A DNA stretch of 64,000 nucleotides from the NCBI GenBank assembly GCA_022749755.1, contig CM040444.1, forward strand, positions 14,656,274-14,720,273, read 5' to 3'. Origin of the DNA: Azadirachta indica. Its lineage: Eukaryota > Streptophyta > Magnoliopsida > Sapindales > Meliaceae. Shown here in pieces: positions 1 to 11,400 of the stretch (position 1 is its first letter; each line of letters opens with the position of its first letter). The notes beneath the pieces are model-generated. The model ran no database searches. It was not told the origin of the DNA and saw nothing but the letters and a program-made list of their open reading frames with translations. The position numbers were made by a program, and so were the translations under genes.

Positions 1-237
1 AGTTGATGTGTCGACGAAATTCTCATAAGAATTTAGAAGTAAGCTAAGAAGAATCATTGCTTGATCTTTATCCGGAATCTTTGAATCAAGATTTTCAAGA
101 TGAAGTATAATCATATTAAACTCATCAAGATGCTCCTTCAAGGATCCACCTTCTTGCAGAGAAAAGGTATACAATTTTCTTTTGTGATAGATTTTATTTG
201 CCAAAGACTTGGTCATACACCTGCTCTCCAACTTCTC

Positions 238-492
238 CTACAGAACTGTGGCTGTTTTCTCTTTAGAAACCTCTCTTAACACACCATCACTCAAGCTTAA
301 AACAATGGCACTATGAGCTTTCTTGAGTATTTCATTCTTTTCAGTAGTACTCAAGGTTTCTGGTAGATTATCTTCCCCATCTAGTGCTTTTTCAAGCCCT
401 TGATGAATCAACAAAGCCCTCATCTTGATTCTCCATAAGTTGAAATCGTTTTCACCATTAAAATTCTCCAGTTCAAACCTAGGTTGAGCCAT
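238..492 (-). pseudogene. copia gag, N-terminal fragment
   Basis: The 84-residue frame begins MAQPRFELENFNGENDFNLW, typical of the N-terminus of plant Ty1/copia gag (a short lead-in, then F-x-G-x-N-x-x-x-W). It continues with the helical stretch of that family (KALDGEDNLPETLSTTEK). The frame stops at 238, well short of a full gag. Downstream minus-strand sequence (1-237) still looks gag-like, so this is probably a frame broken by a point change. It would have encoded the capsid of the retroelement particle. Confidence 0.7.
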
Positions 493-500
493 TCTTGAAG

Positions 501-518
501 AACCTTGCTCTGATGGCA
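501..518 (-). other. Primer-binding site (tRNA-iMet)
   Basis: On the minus strand the sequence TGCCATCAGAGCAAGGTT lies directly after the LTR. The usual plant initiator-methionine site begins TGGTATCAGAGC, so this copy has two substitutions near its start. Confidence 0.65.
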
Positions 519-521
519 GTT

Positions 522-998
522 TGTAGGATCAGATTCACTTCAAACTATTAAGAATTCAGCTCTACAGACAAACTTCAACATATAACTAACCAAGATATCA
601 GCCAAATCAAACCAACTCAGTAACAAAGCTCAAAGAAGCATTCCATCATACAACATGCAAGCAATTTAACGTGGTTGGGCTATAAGCCTACATCCACAAT
701 CAAGAACACCCACAAAAAAAATTTATTTATGCCTCAAGATGATTACACAAAATTAGAGGGAAAACAAAAGAAAAAATTCTCTTCCTCACACTGCTTAATA
801 CAAAAGAACTCCCTCTCAAAATAACCACGTAGCCTTAGACTTTTATAGTCTCTTAATTCTCTTGTGCCCAGCTGGAATTAGTTGCACTCAACTAACTTGA
901 AACTGATTCTGAAATTTCAGTTTTCAGTTATGATTTTAACCACTGTTAGTTAACCTTCCAACTCACTCTAACTGATTTTGAATCACTTCACCTAAACA
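522..998 (-). repeat. 5' LTR of the copia-type element
   Basis: About 477 bp bounded by TG and CA on the element strand. The inner edge is fixed by the adjoining primer-binding site at 501-518. The outer edge is set only by the TG dinucleotide, because no target duplication or second LTR is visible. Confidence 0.6.
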
Positions 999-3520
999 TA
1001 TTATTCATTTAATATTTAGAATTTATAAAATACATGAGAAGAAATATTGATTTTCATAGGTCTTTTATTTGTTGAAACATACAAATATATTCATATTAAT
1101 ATGAAAAATTTTCAAATTTAGTCAATTTTAGCAGCTATTTCATATTCAATATTCAAATCCAGAATTTTCTTCTAATACTATAAAAAAAAATAGCAATTTG
1201 GATTATTTTATCTCTATAGGCAAAAAAACATTGTGGTCAAGATCTTATTATCAACCAGAATATTATTAAAATCGAGAGTAAATCTCTGCAATAATAACAT
1301 TCTACTTAAGATTCACTGATGACCGTAGATGAGATCGCTGTAATTTATCTTCAACTTTGGAACAACATTTCAATCTATTAATATTTTTAAATGATTGAAA
1401 TTTAAGATCAAAAAGCTAAAAAGAAATAATTAAGGTGATTCGGGTAGGTTCTACTATTGTTAGTATATGCTCATTTTGGAGACTCAAATAATCTGGAGCT
1501 AGCGCACTATCCCACTGCGTCTGCATGCCATTAAAGATTTTGCTCCAAAAGTTGAAAGGGCATTTTGAAATGGATCACGCATGCATGCTAGTGATGAGAA
1601 TTAGGGCATGCACCCGGGATTATTATTATATATTTTGTAGCCTAGCATATTCAAATTTATAGAAACCATGAAAGAAAGAAAGAAAGAAAAGAAATTATAT
1701 ATATGATTTTGGATAATTAATGGTTGTGATTTGTGGATAAGTTCCAGTCCCACATTTCAAAAACAAAAAAAAAGGAAAAATTCAACACACCACAAAGTCA
1801 CGAAATTACGTATTAAATTAAAAGAATAAAATTATTACAAACTACACCTCGTTTAGATTTATTTATTTATTCAGAAATAAAGAAAAATTGATATTAAAAT
1901 AGTTAAATAGCAAACAAGAATAGGAAAGATTCAAACACAAAAAAAAAAAATCTATGAATTAAAAATTAATATTGAAAATTAAGCAATTATTTTTTAAGTT
2001 AAGTAGAACCAATTTTATAAATTTTATGGAAGTTAATTGTCATTTTGCATAAATTAATTATTTTGAATTTCTGGAGTTCCTTTATTCCAAAAAAAAAAAT
2101 ATATATATATCTCAATCTCCCAGTGGACACAGGTTACCTCCACTGATTTGGAACGTTCTACACCGATGCCACTAAAGATTTTGTCCACAAATTAAAAGAC
2201 CTCTCAAAAAGGGCAATGTCAAATCAGTCTTAAATATTATATTTTACTTCTTTTACCCCAGTACATATATATTATTTCCTTTAATTAAATTAATGAATGT
2301 GATTATATTATTTTTGTACTTTTTAAATAAAGATTTTAAATTTCATTATACTTTTGAATACGTAAGTATGTTGTTTTAAAGAACTGATTCTCCCTCACAC
2401 TAATTTTAAACAAAATATTTTTTCGAATTTATTTATTTAGCAACACAATTATTAGTTTATTTGAAATGAAGTAATATTGTTTGAATTTTTTCTAAATATT
2501 TTTTAGCTTAATTAAAAATCTATTTTGTAGAAAACTTTTTGTTAAATATTAAAAGTTAGATGAATTTTATTAATTATTTTCTCAAAAATATAATTACTTA
2601 AACATTAATCATCTAAAACTTTTATCTATTATTTCCTTTAAGAGGCACGCGTAATTATTTGGTACGAAATCTCTAGTCTTCCTCAAACTTAAGAGATTAA
2701 AGTAGTACAATTTATATTATTTTTTAATCTTTTTTTTTTTTAAATTAAGTTTATTAACAGTTATCTGTTAATGTGTGTGTAATTTTATCAACTCGATCGT
2801 GATTCATTATTGAAAGTTAACAATTTGCAACATATTACCCCACTATTATTGAAATTTAATAATATGCAATACACTACTACCCCACTACCATTATCCAAAA
2901 GGCACAGGAAAGAGAGTAAGAGATCCATGACGCTCACGTAATTCAATAAAGTATAATCTCCACTACCATTATTATGTAAAAGCTAGCATATATGAATAGA
3001 GTAAGAGATACACGGCATTTTAAGCAATTCATTGAAGTGAATTATTCAAAGGACATAATATACCTGTTTTAGTTGAAAGCGTGAAAGCGTTATTTGCACT
3101 CCCCAATCTCTTTCTACTTCTTTTGGTACGTTCTCTTTTGTTTTAGGAAGAATTCAATAAATAATTAATTTGTCGGCGAGAAAATAATTTTAAAGTTTAT
3201 TCCATTGTTTGGTACTTGGAATCGTGATCAATTATCCGAAAAAGTTTCTTTTACCAACAAAATTTGAACCGACGCCTAATCCTACCTTTTTTTGGCCTGG
3301 GGTCAATCAACCGAAAGAAGCTCCTCTACGAAAGAGAGAGCTGAAATCTGAACTCACACTTGTTTTGTATGAAGTTCGAGGGCTCGGTTTGGTTTGAATA
3401 AATTTGCAAAGGTTTACCGTGAAGGAGCAGTTTGTCTGATGTGCTTGGAATAACTGCTTGCCATAATTGTTGCCAAGTTAATTTCCCCTTCATCTTTTTT
3501 ATTGTCAAGTTTTTTCTGAC

Positions 3521-3552
<32 letters not shown>

Positions 3553-4569
3553 GTTCTCAAACCGCAGCCCCATTGATGCATGCCAAAAAGTAATTTTATT
3601 TTTATTTTATTGTGAAAAATAATTTTTCGAATATATCATTGAGCTTAATTATTCTTGAATCTAAAAATATTCACATCCAAAATGGAAATGTTATTTAGCA
3701 GTGGCAAGTGCTATTTATAGAAACCTTCTAAGCATTGTACGAATTAATGCTTTGAAATAAGCAATTAATTTTTTTCTTTTAGTTTAACATATAACTGAAT
3801 TTTCTCTATAAACTTGAGTAAAGAAATAAGCAATTAATTCTCACATATTTAATTACGAATTTCATCAGATAATTGTTCATCATCAAGTCCAAATATAAAT
3901 AAATAACAAAGTTAGATGGTTATGTAAAAAAGGTAAAACTAATATTGGTTAATAAAACTATGAAACTGTAAAATATTACAAGGTTATAGAGCTAACTTCA
4001 GTTTATAATACTCACTTGCATATCTCAATATTTCTTTTTTTTTTTTCTATGATAATTAATAATATCATATTTTTTAAGTGATTTGTTAAATTTAACCATC
4101 GTAATTTATTATTTATCAACTTGATAATTAATTCTGCTAAAATTATTTAACGAGTGCGCATGTTCCACCAACATTTAATTTATAAGAAATTTCATTGTCA
4201 ATTTTTGGTAAGACATATATATTATCAAATGAAAATGTTTTTACTTAAAATTTTGATATTTTATACTATAAAACATAGAAGTACAGCTAATCATCCTTTT
4301 AATAAGTATATATAATACCCATAAATATACACTAGCTTAATTTTGCTCAAAACTACTGTTTTCAGGGTTAATGTTGGAGACTGATCATTTCAATCAGAGT
4401 TGTAAATTAAGTATCCATGCTATAAAATACATGCCTGAATAGATCTCTATTATGATTTTAAAAGTGGCAGCATGAATGACATACGTACCACGTCCTATCC
4501 ATCTCCAATTTTAACCTGCCGTTGCCAAATGACAGAGAATTAGAAGGTTTTCAGAGTTTCACTACGCTA
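999..4569. other. Intergenic, AT-rich, no gene seen
   Basis: This stretch holds no frame with a recognisable protein. It is AT-rich with many A and T runs, a (GAAA)n run near 1672-1690 and an (AT)n microsatellite at 3521-3543. The open frames of 60-75 codons near 3209-3550 overlap each other on opposite strands and one runs through the (AT)n repeat, so I do not count them. Confidence 0.6.
3521..3543. repeat. (AT)n microsatellite
   Basis: About 11 perfect AT units followed by a short (AC) run. Confidence 0.95.
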
Positions 4570-5293
4570 TGTCACGTGTTGGAAATTGATGCGGAAATTC
4601 CGACAACGTGCAGCATTTGAACAAACTTTAAATGCACTGCCCAAGTAAGCCTTGAAGACCCAAGATCACTTTGTGTGTGTGTGTTGCAAGAAGTGAAGAA
4701 GCAATGCACTGCCAAAGAGAGAAATTGTAGTGAAAACAGTAGAGAGAAAGAAAGCTACGTTCTGTGTTTGTTTGGAAATGGAAATGGTTGGTTTTTTTCA
4801 TTGCACTACACTTACATTTATGTACATGGAATCAATGGATGAGATTTGGCCCTTCCTATACAAATGGATGGTGGGGATTACTTTACACATAAAAATCCCA
4901 CCTACCACCACTAAACATAAAATTGGGCCAATTGGATCATATACAACAATGGGGGTGTATTTACAAGCATGGTCACATTGGGCCAAAAACAACACAAACC
5001 ATTTGGGACAAATCCAAGCATAAATGGCCTGCATGTGTGCTGGTCCAAACTACCCCATATTCTCATGGACTGCCCCAACTCAACCATCAAGCCTCCAACA
5101 CTCTAAGTTCACCCTCACAAGTTTGCTGGCTTACGGGGCACTGTTCACCCGAGGCACTGTTCATTCACGAACCGTTTTGCTTGCACGCTCGTGCGTCGGA
5201 AGGTGTCGCTTGCGTGCCCGTGTGCTGGAGGTTACGCGCTGATGGGCTGCTACGTCTTCAGCGATTCCACTTGCGTTCCGGCGGCACGTGACA
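4570..5293 (-). repeat. 3' LTR (left copy)
   Basis: 724 bp, beginning TGTCACGTG and ending CACGTGACA on the plus strand, so the two tips are perfect 9-bp inverted repeats containing a G-box core (CACGTG). It aligns end to end with 7565-8289. Small open frames inside it (for example 4730-5023) are parallelled in the other LTR and are not genes. Confidence 0.9.
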
Positions 5294-5305
5294 CTCTCCC
5301 CCACT
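5294..5305 (-). other. Polypurine tract
   Basis: On the minus strand GTGGGGGAGAG directly abuts the 3' LTR. This is the expected plus-strand priming site. Confidence 0.75.
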
Positions 5306-5551
5306 GAAATGCTTGACGCCCTCGTCAAGCTCCCTGTCGAGGACTTGAGTTCGGCTCGCTGCATTCCGCTTTCGCCTACGTGAATTGGCACGAACTAAGC
5401 GTGCTGAATCTTCCTTGATGTTGCAGGTGATGGATGTCACTGATGCTTAGCTTTTAGGGTTGGATTTTCTGGCGTGGTCAGCTGCACACCCTTGCAGAAG
5501 TTGTTTCGGCGATCTCGGTGGCACCATGTCGCCACTGTCTCGGAGCTTGCC

Positions 5552-7302
5552 CTAGTCCTCCCCTGTAAAACCAAGCCTCGGAGACGAAGTACCATCTTCC
5601 TTGCACTGTGACAAGCAAGTCTTCGCTCCCTTTACAACCTGAAAAGTCGACAATACCCTGCCGCCAACTCGAATCCTCTCAATCGGCACCTTGTGTCGCT
5701 TCCCCGCATCATGAAATTCTATGCACCCATCCTCAGTAAATCTGAAGGGCAACAACCTGTCGATGAACTCGTCGCCCAACACAAGCTGGAAGTCGCTCAT
5801 TGGTATCACAGTAAAGTCAATTTTGCCTTTCCATGTTTTGACCCTGATCGGGACTCTCCGAGCAACTCTGAAAATTGGCCGGGAAGGCTGATTCACTATC
5901 TTGATCCACCTCGGCTTTTCACTCAACACTAAACCCAACTGCTTTGCCAATTTTTTGCAACCAAGCAATGGTTAGCGCCGCTGTCAAGGAATGCTTTGAA
6001 GCTTGACCCTTTGATATTAACATCGAATACTTCAATGTTTTTCCAGGCTTCGGCTTCTCCGCTGAATTGGCCTTGGACGTCTCTGCCTCGTACGCCCCTT
6101 TGGCCTTCATTGCATTGAGGATGCGCAATATTTCAACCCGAGCATCCTTATCCGACTTAAAAGAACTCAGCAAGGCATTGAAGCAGTTCTGTTGTGGGCA
6201 CTCTTCGTGTGATGATCCCCGCTGCACAAGTAACACGTCCACTGCTTCTGCTTGCGCTGCTTGTCAAACTGGCCCTTACTGCTGTCTCGCTAGTTGAGAG
6301 CTTTCGGTGGCCGCCCCGTCTCATATTAGGGTCCCTACTTGTAAGGCTTCACTCCCCCACCATTGTCATGGCCACTCTTAATCAGGCTTCGGTTCCGGTT
6401 GTGTTTCAGAAACTCTGGGCAATGCTCAATCAAGGATTCCTTCTCCTCAATTCTTGCTCCGCCCATGGTTGTAACCCATCTATGAAAAACAGCAACCGGC
6501 TCTTCTCCGGCATATCAGTGATCTCGAGCATGAGCGAACTATACTCTCGCACATACTCTGCAATCGACCCCTGCTGCCTAAATCCTCGGAGCTTTTTTAT
6601 CGCAGCCTCCTCAGCATTTTCTGGATAGAATTGCCTCTTCAATTCACCTTTGAATACCTCCTAAGTATCAATCCGGCATAAACCCCTCTCTATCTCCGTA
6701 TGTCAGCATCTCCACCACAACGTTGCATCACCATCGAAATAGAGAGTAGCGGTACTAATTCGGAGCCCATCTTCGTGCATTTGGATGGCGTCGAAGTAAT
6801 GCTCCATCATTCATAGGAAAGTATCGATTTTCTTAGCATCCCGCTTACCTTTAAACTTGGGCAGATCCGGAACCTTAATTTTTGATGCGCTGCTCGCACC
6901 TACACCCGAAGCAATGGCCGTTTTGCATAATGCGAGGTCTTGCCTAACCTCCGCTAATTCTGCCCTGACAGAACCCAATTCAACATTGATTCTCTCCCGA
7001 AATTCTTCCATGGCCAACCTCATGGAATCTGCGAATGTGTTGAAAACATGTTGGAGTCTACTCTCGACACCAGCAACATCAATTTCTACCTCATGCTGAC
7101 TTGCTCTGTCATCCAGCGTATCCAAACGCTCATAAATGTCACCTAAGGAAAGCTCAATCTTTACCAATCTAGCGTCAAATGAACTTACCAACTCCTTGGA
7201 CATAGCTCTCTCCTTTCCTCCTCTTCTTGAGCCTTGAACACACCCACATTCTTCCTGCACTACCTCCATAACACCACTAGCTTCTACATCCTTGACTGCC
7301 AT
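5552..7302 (-). pseudogene. Gypsy-type gag-protease, decayed
   Basis: Reading from 7302 downward there is a gag N-terminus with a coiled-coil-like segment and a PKFKGKRDAKKIDTFL stretch. A capsid segment follows (KRQFYPENAEE, then GSIAEYVREYSSLMLEI and AEQELRRR), then a CCHC-type zinc knuckle near 6190-6240. Last comes a retropepsin-like region (5968-5552) with FTVIPMSDFQLVLGDEF. The reading is broken: in-frame stops at 6811-6813 and at two places near 6660-6710, a frame change near 6430, and a shift inside the zinc knuckle, which splits CYLC from the final Cys. The protease catalytic D-S/T-G triplet is not seen in the surviving frame. It cannot make an intact product. Confidence 0.8.
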
Positions 7303-7550
7303 GATTCAAGTTTACAACCAAACTATTCACAAACAACACAAATTCTGCAATGATTCACCAACAACCAGCAAACCACTACCCAGAAAACTCTACGATCACA
7401 GCAACAAACCAAGAGTGAAAACCCAGAAATTCCAGCCACAACACAATAGCCAAAATTTCCACAACCTAGGGTTTCTAGCTAGTGTATTCTTCCAAAATCA
7501 GTGAGGAACAAGTTGCAGAGATGCTTACCACACAAAATCCACACAAATTT

Positions 7551-7562
7551 GCTCTGATACCA
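7551..7562 (-). other. Primer-binding site (tRNA-iMet)
   Basis: The minus strand reads TGGTATCAGAGC, two bases after the LTR. This is an exact match to the usual plant initiator-methionine primer site, and it fixes the element as minus-strand. Confidence 0.85.
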
Positions 7563-7564
7563 AT

Positions 7565-8289
7565 TGTCACGTGCTAGAAATTGATGCGAAAATTCCGGCA
7601 ACGTGTGGCACTTGAACAAGCTTCAAATGCACTGTTCAAGTAAGCCTTGAAAACCCAAGATCACTTTGTGTATGTGTGTTGCAAGAAGTGAAGGAGCAAT
7701 GCACTGCCAAAGAGAGAAATTGCAGTGAAAATAGTAGAGAGAAGGAAAGCTACGTTCTGCGTTTGTTTGGAAATGGAAATGGTTGGTTTTTTTCATTGCA
7801 CTACACTTACATTTATGTACATGAAATCAATGGATGAGATTTGGCCCTTCCTATACAAATGGATGGTGGGGATTACTTTACACATAAAAATCCCACCTAC
7901 CACCACTAAACATAAAATTGGGCCAATTGAATCATATACAACAATGGGGGTGTATTTACAAGCATGGCCACATTGAGACAAAAACAACATAAACCATTTG
8001 GGACAAATCCAAGCATAAATGGCCTGCATATGTGCTGGTTCAAGCTAGCCCATATCCTCATGGACTGCCCCAACTCAACCATCAAGCCTCTAACACTTTA
8101 AGTTCACCCTCACAAGCTTGCTGACTCACGGGGGTACTGTTCACCCGAGGCACTGTTCATTCGCAAACCGTTTTGTTTGCACGCTCGTGCGTCGGAAGGT
8201 GTCACTTGCGTGTCCGTGTGCTGGAAGTTACGTGCTGATGTGCCGCTACATGTTCGGCGATTCCACTTGCGTTCCAACGGCGCGTGACA
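7565..8289 (-). repeat. 5' LTR (right copy)
   Basis: 725 bp copy of the left LTR. It starts TGTCACGTG but ends CGCGTGACA, one change in the terminal G-box. It would carry the promoter of the element on the minus strand. Confidence 0.9.
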
Positions 8290-9659
8290 GCTAGCTGGCC
8301 TGTGACAAGGAAGCTATTTCAGTTGGCTTGGTATTGGTATTATACATTGAGGCAGCAGGACTTCCCCTGTGCCAACACATATATAATTGATCTACTATTT
8401 ATTTGTTCCATTTTCCGAAGCTATGGTGTATTTGTGGATAACGAACAAATTTTATAGTTCCATCATGTGACTGTGATTCAGAAAGTTGTGCGTTTCGTAA
8501 TGTTGAAACCCAACAATATATAATTTAACATCATCTTGACAAATTTGATCATTTAATTTGTTATTAAATTAAAGCCGGCCAAGAAGGCTTGATTATTATT
8601 GTACTTCCTAATTCTAACTCTTAAGAAACAAAATCAATCAATCAAGAACCTTAATCGTTTTCAGATCAACCAAGAAACAAAAAAGAGAGCATGCAATATT
8701 GTGCAGAATAATATGGAAAAACAGAGAAGAAGAAGAACTATCCATATATTACGTGGTTTGGCTCGGGGAGGAGGACCATCTAATCTATGGAGAACTTTAT
8801 TATTAATCAAAAATGAATTATATAGAGTTTTTAAGGTTTCATTCCAGAGCTACGAAGAACAAAATCTAGCTCTCCCTGTACAAGTCAGAATTGACCCCGA
8901 AATTTAATGAAATAACCCACATTCATCATAATCAGCTTTATACCTGGGCAAGTGTCTTTTTTATAAAATTTGTCAAACTAAAGGTTGTTTGTTTTTATAA
9001 CTTAAGTCTACATATAATTATTTATATGTTTAAAAATTACTTATTTTTTTAATTTATGTATAAATATTTGTTAAAAATATTCAAATATAATCAAGTTAAA
9101 AATTTTAATTTAAATCTGAATAAGCAAATGTCTGAATAATTTAATATTTTTATTTTTTAAAAATATTCCTATTTTATAAAATTTTAATTAACTTTTTTTT
9201 TATGTATCTCTTCTGTATTGTGGGTCTTTTCTACTTATCTTCTCAATTCTATTTATTTTATATTTTAATTATTACAATAAATTTATATATTTACATATTA
9301 CAATTATCTTATTATTTTTATTTAATTTTTATTGTTCTTTATATTATCGATTAGAAATTATTTTTTGAAATAAAATGTATATCAAACAAATAAATAATGT
9401 ACATATTAATATAATTTATTAATCTTCTTATCTATTATTGTGTTAATATAATTGAAATTATTATAAATATAATTATATTATTTAAAAGGATATGTATGTG
9501 AAAATAATAATTTTTAGACTTTTTATTTTATCAAAATCAATAACTTAATATTTATTTTCAAATATTTTAAAATAAAAAATAAACATGTCATTGAAATATG
9601 AATTTCAATGATACATATATATATATATATATATATATACACATGAAGAACTTTAACAT

Positions 9660-9900
9660 ATTTTACCAGAACAACTACTGTCAGCCTTGATTCTCGTCTC
9701 ACTTTATATCCTAAAATCCACGATTCTAGTGTATACATAATAATACAACTTGTACAAGGTAAATGCAAACAAGTCAACATAATCGAATATTTCTTAAATT
9801 GCTGAGATTATGTAGCTAACTTTGAAATTTAAATCCAAGCAGACCAACAAATAAAATTCTAAAGCAGGAGGACACTTGAACAGATCTAGTTCCAAAAGAC
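9660..9900 (+). repeat. Diverged direct repeat, copy A
   Basis: Shares an ordered series of short blocks with 10800-11165. Examples are CCAGAACAACTACT against CCAGCACAACTATT, CGATTCTAG against TGATTCTAG, and a longer block around GGTAAATGCAAACAAGTCA against GGTAAACGCAAACAAGTCA. Copy B has about 110 bp of extra sequence in the middle. Confidence 0.7.
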
Positions 9901-10799
9901 AAACCAATCACCTTTTTAGAAAAAAAATTATTAAAGAAAAATTTAATTAAGTGAGTAAATCGTCCACAGAAAATCATTTTGCCAACAAATTTTAACCCAA
10001 GCCGAATCTAGTGTTGCAGCGGAACTGTGATTATCTGCTGGGACCAGTGGCAAACAGGGGAATTAGTCCTCGGCTGAATACCGGGCACTTGAAATTATAA
10101 GTTTTTAGGATGAAATTGAGATGAATCCATGTAACAATTAATTTGCAATTGCGTTCAACCTATCTTCATTGTCACCGATCAGCATTGTTAAAAGTCTTTG
10201 AATAGATATTAAAAATTTGTAGTTCAATAATAAGACATTTCTATTATTTCTGAATTGCAGTATAATATCAAAATAATTATTGTATTACAATGATATACAA
10301 GCTAATTTAAAGTAATCAGGTAAAAATATCTATAAACTTATCTATCACTTACATCTCTAGCTATCCGAAAACATAAACTTAATTAATTAACATTGTATGC
10401 GTGGGATTTTCCATCCTTATAAGTAGTATGATGTTATGGAATTTGATTTCCGTTTAAATGACAGCTAGCTCCCTGTTTATTGCAATAATAATGAATGCTT
10501 CGCGAATAATTTTTAAGCTGTGTATGTCGGGACTGATGAAATTCGACTTGTCGGCTTATTTCCCGTGACCATAGGAAGAAGCCCACTAAAAGCGAAACTG
10601 ATAAAAGAAGTCTAAAACAAGCCCATAAACATGAAGATTTAAGGCTTACTAAGTCAAAACCAGAGACACATGTACATAGAATAGAATGAAGACGCATTTG
10701 TTGAGGTCATGAACTAATATTTAAGTGATTGCAGTACTGACAAATAATTAAAATGGTTTAGTTTCCTGGCTTAACCAGAGCAACAAATCTCAGCCTTAT

Positions 10800-11165
10800 T
10801 ACCTCCGTTACCAGCACAACTATTAGCAGCTTAATTTATTTTCTCTATCTCGAGCCTCGCTTCATATCCTTACTTAGTCTATGATTCTAGCTAGCCATCA
10901 TTTGAACAATTTAATTGTTGGGAACTAAGTTTGCTGCTATTCTTTTCCTATATTTGATGGCTTAATTTGGCTATACCTCTGTTCTATATAAAATAAATGC
11001 ATTAATCTTGTACGAGGTAAACGCAAACAAGTCAGTATACTCAAATATTTTTTAAATTGCTTACATTTATAGAGCTAATTACGAAATTCAAATCCAATCT
11101 GACCAGAAAAAAAACAGCGAAAAAATTTATATTTCTTGAGCAGAAGGACACATGAACCAGTAGTT
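10800..11165 (+). repeat. Diverged direct repeat, copy B
   Basis: Partner of 9660-9900 in the same orientation, about 1.2 kb away. It lies just beyond the 3' end of the minus-strand organ-specific gene, so the pair may mark an old tandem duplication of that gene's downstream flank. Confidence 0.7.
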
Positions 11166-11400
11166 TAATTAATGATTTTATTCAGCATTAAGGCAACCTT
11201 AGTAGCTACAGGTTTTCTACAGAGTTTTCCTATATATCTTGCAGATTCGACTAAACATTCAGAAATAGCCTGCCGATATATATAACCTGAAACCCAAAAA
11301 AGAAACAGCAAGTCTTCTAACAGGTAACAAGACTTAAGCACACTACTTGATGATATTGTACAAGCACATAATATATAAGTTATTGTCTGATTCACGCTGT

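Larger units (their letters stand above)
1..998 (-). mobile_element. Ty1/copia-type LTR retrotransposon, 5' end (cut by window edge)
   Basis: Read on the minus strand, an LTR (998 to 522) is followed by a primer-binding site and then by a gag start codon at 492. The coding frame runs toward position 1 and the element continues beyond the window. The LTR begins TGTTTAGG and ends TCCTACA, giving the usual TG...CA ends. Gag matches the UBN2/copia type. Only the first half kilobase of the internal region is visible, so I cannot tell whether the element is complete or what flanks its far end. Confidence 0.75.
4570..8289 (-). mobile_element. Non-autonomous LTR retrotransposon with gag-protease only (TR-GAG-like)
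   Basis: Two directly repeated LTRs (4570-5293 and 7565-8289) flank an internal region of about 2.27 kb. On the minus strand the order is 5' LTR, tRNA-iMet primer site, gag, zinc knuckle, retropepsin-like segment, purine tract, 3' LTR. Nothing resembling reverse transcriptase, RNase H or integrase is present, and there is no room for them. This matches the class called TR-GAG (terminal repeats plus gag only), which would depend on a Gypsy-type partner. Four flanking bases, GCTA, are repeated (4566-4569 and 8290-8293); five would be usual. By eye the LTRs are about 90-95% identical, so the insertion is not recent. Confidence 0.85.
8290..11400. other. Intergenic, AT-rich, with a diverged direct repeat
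   Basis: No protein family is recognisable. There is a (TA)n microsatellite at 9615-9640 and a pair of diverged direct repeats (about 9660-9900 and 10800-11165, listed separately). The 102-codon frame at 8599-8907 has no recognisable domain and low-complexity composition. The final 200 bases (about 11165-11400) probably hold the 3' UTR of the minus-strand gene that begins at 11932. Confidence 0.55.

Noticed and set aside
4730..5440. Several open frames of 60-120 codons on both strands
   Set aside because: They lie mainly inside the LTR, and counterparts of those at 4730-5034 are present at 7725-8029 in the other LTR; none resembles a protein family.
6067..6628. Plus-strand frames of 76 and 144 codons
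   Set aside because: They are antisense to the gag relic, whose minus-strand frame matches known gag segments.
8599..8907. 102-codon plus-strand frame; the phrase ACGTGGTTTGGC in it also recalls copia LTRs
   Set aside because: No domain and no paired LTR or primer site was found, so neither a gene nor a solo LTR can be supported.
10434..10697. 87-codon minus-strand frame
   Set aside because: No family resemblance, no promoter or splice context, and it sits in AT-rich intergenic DNA.
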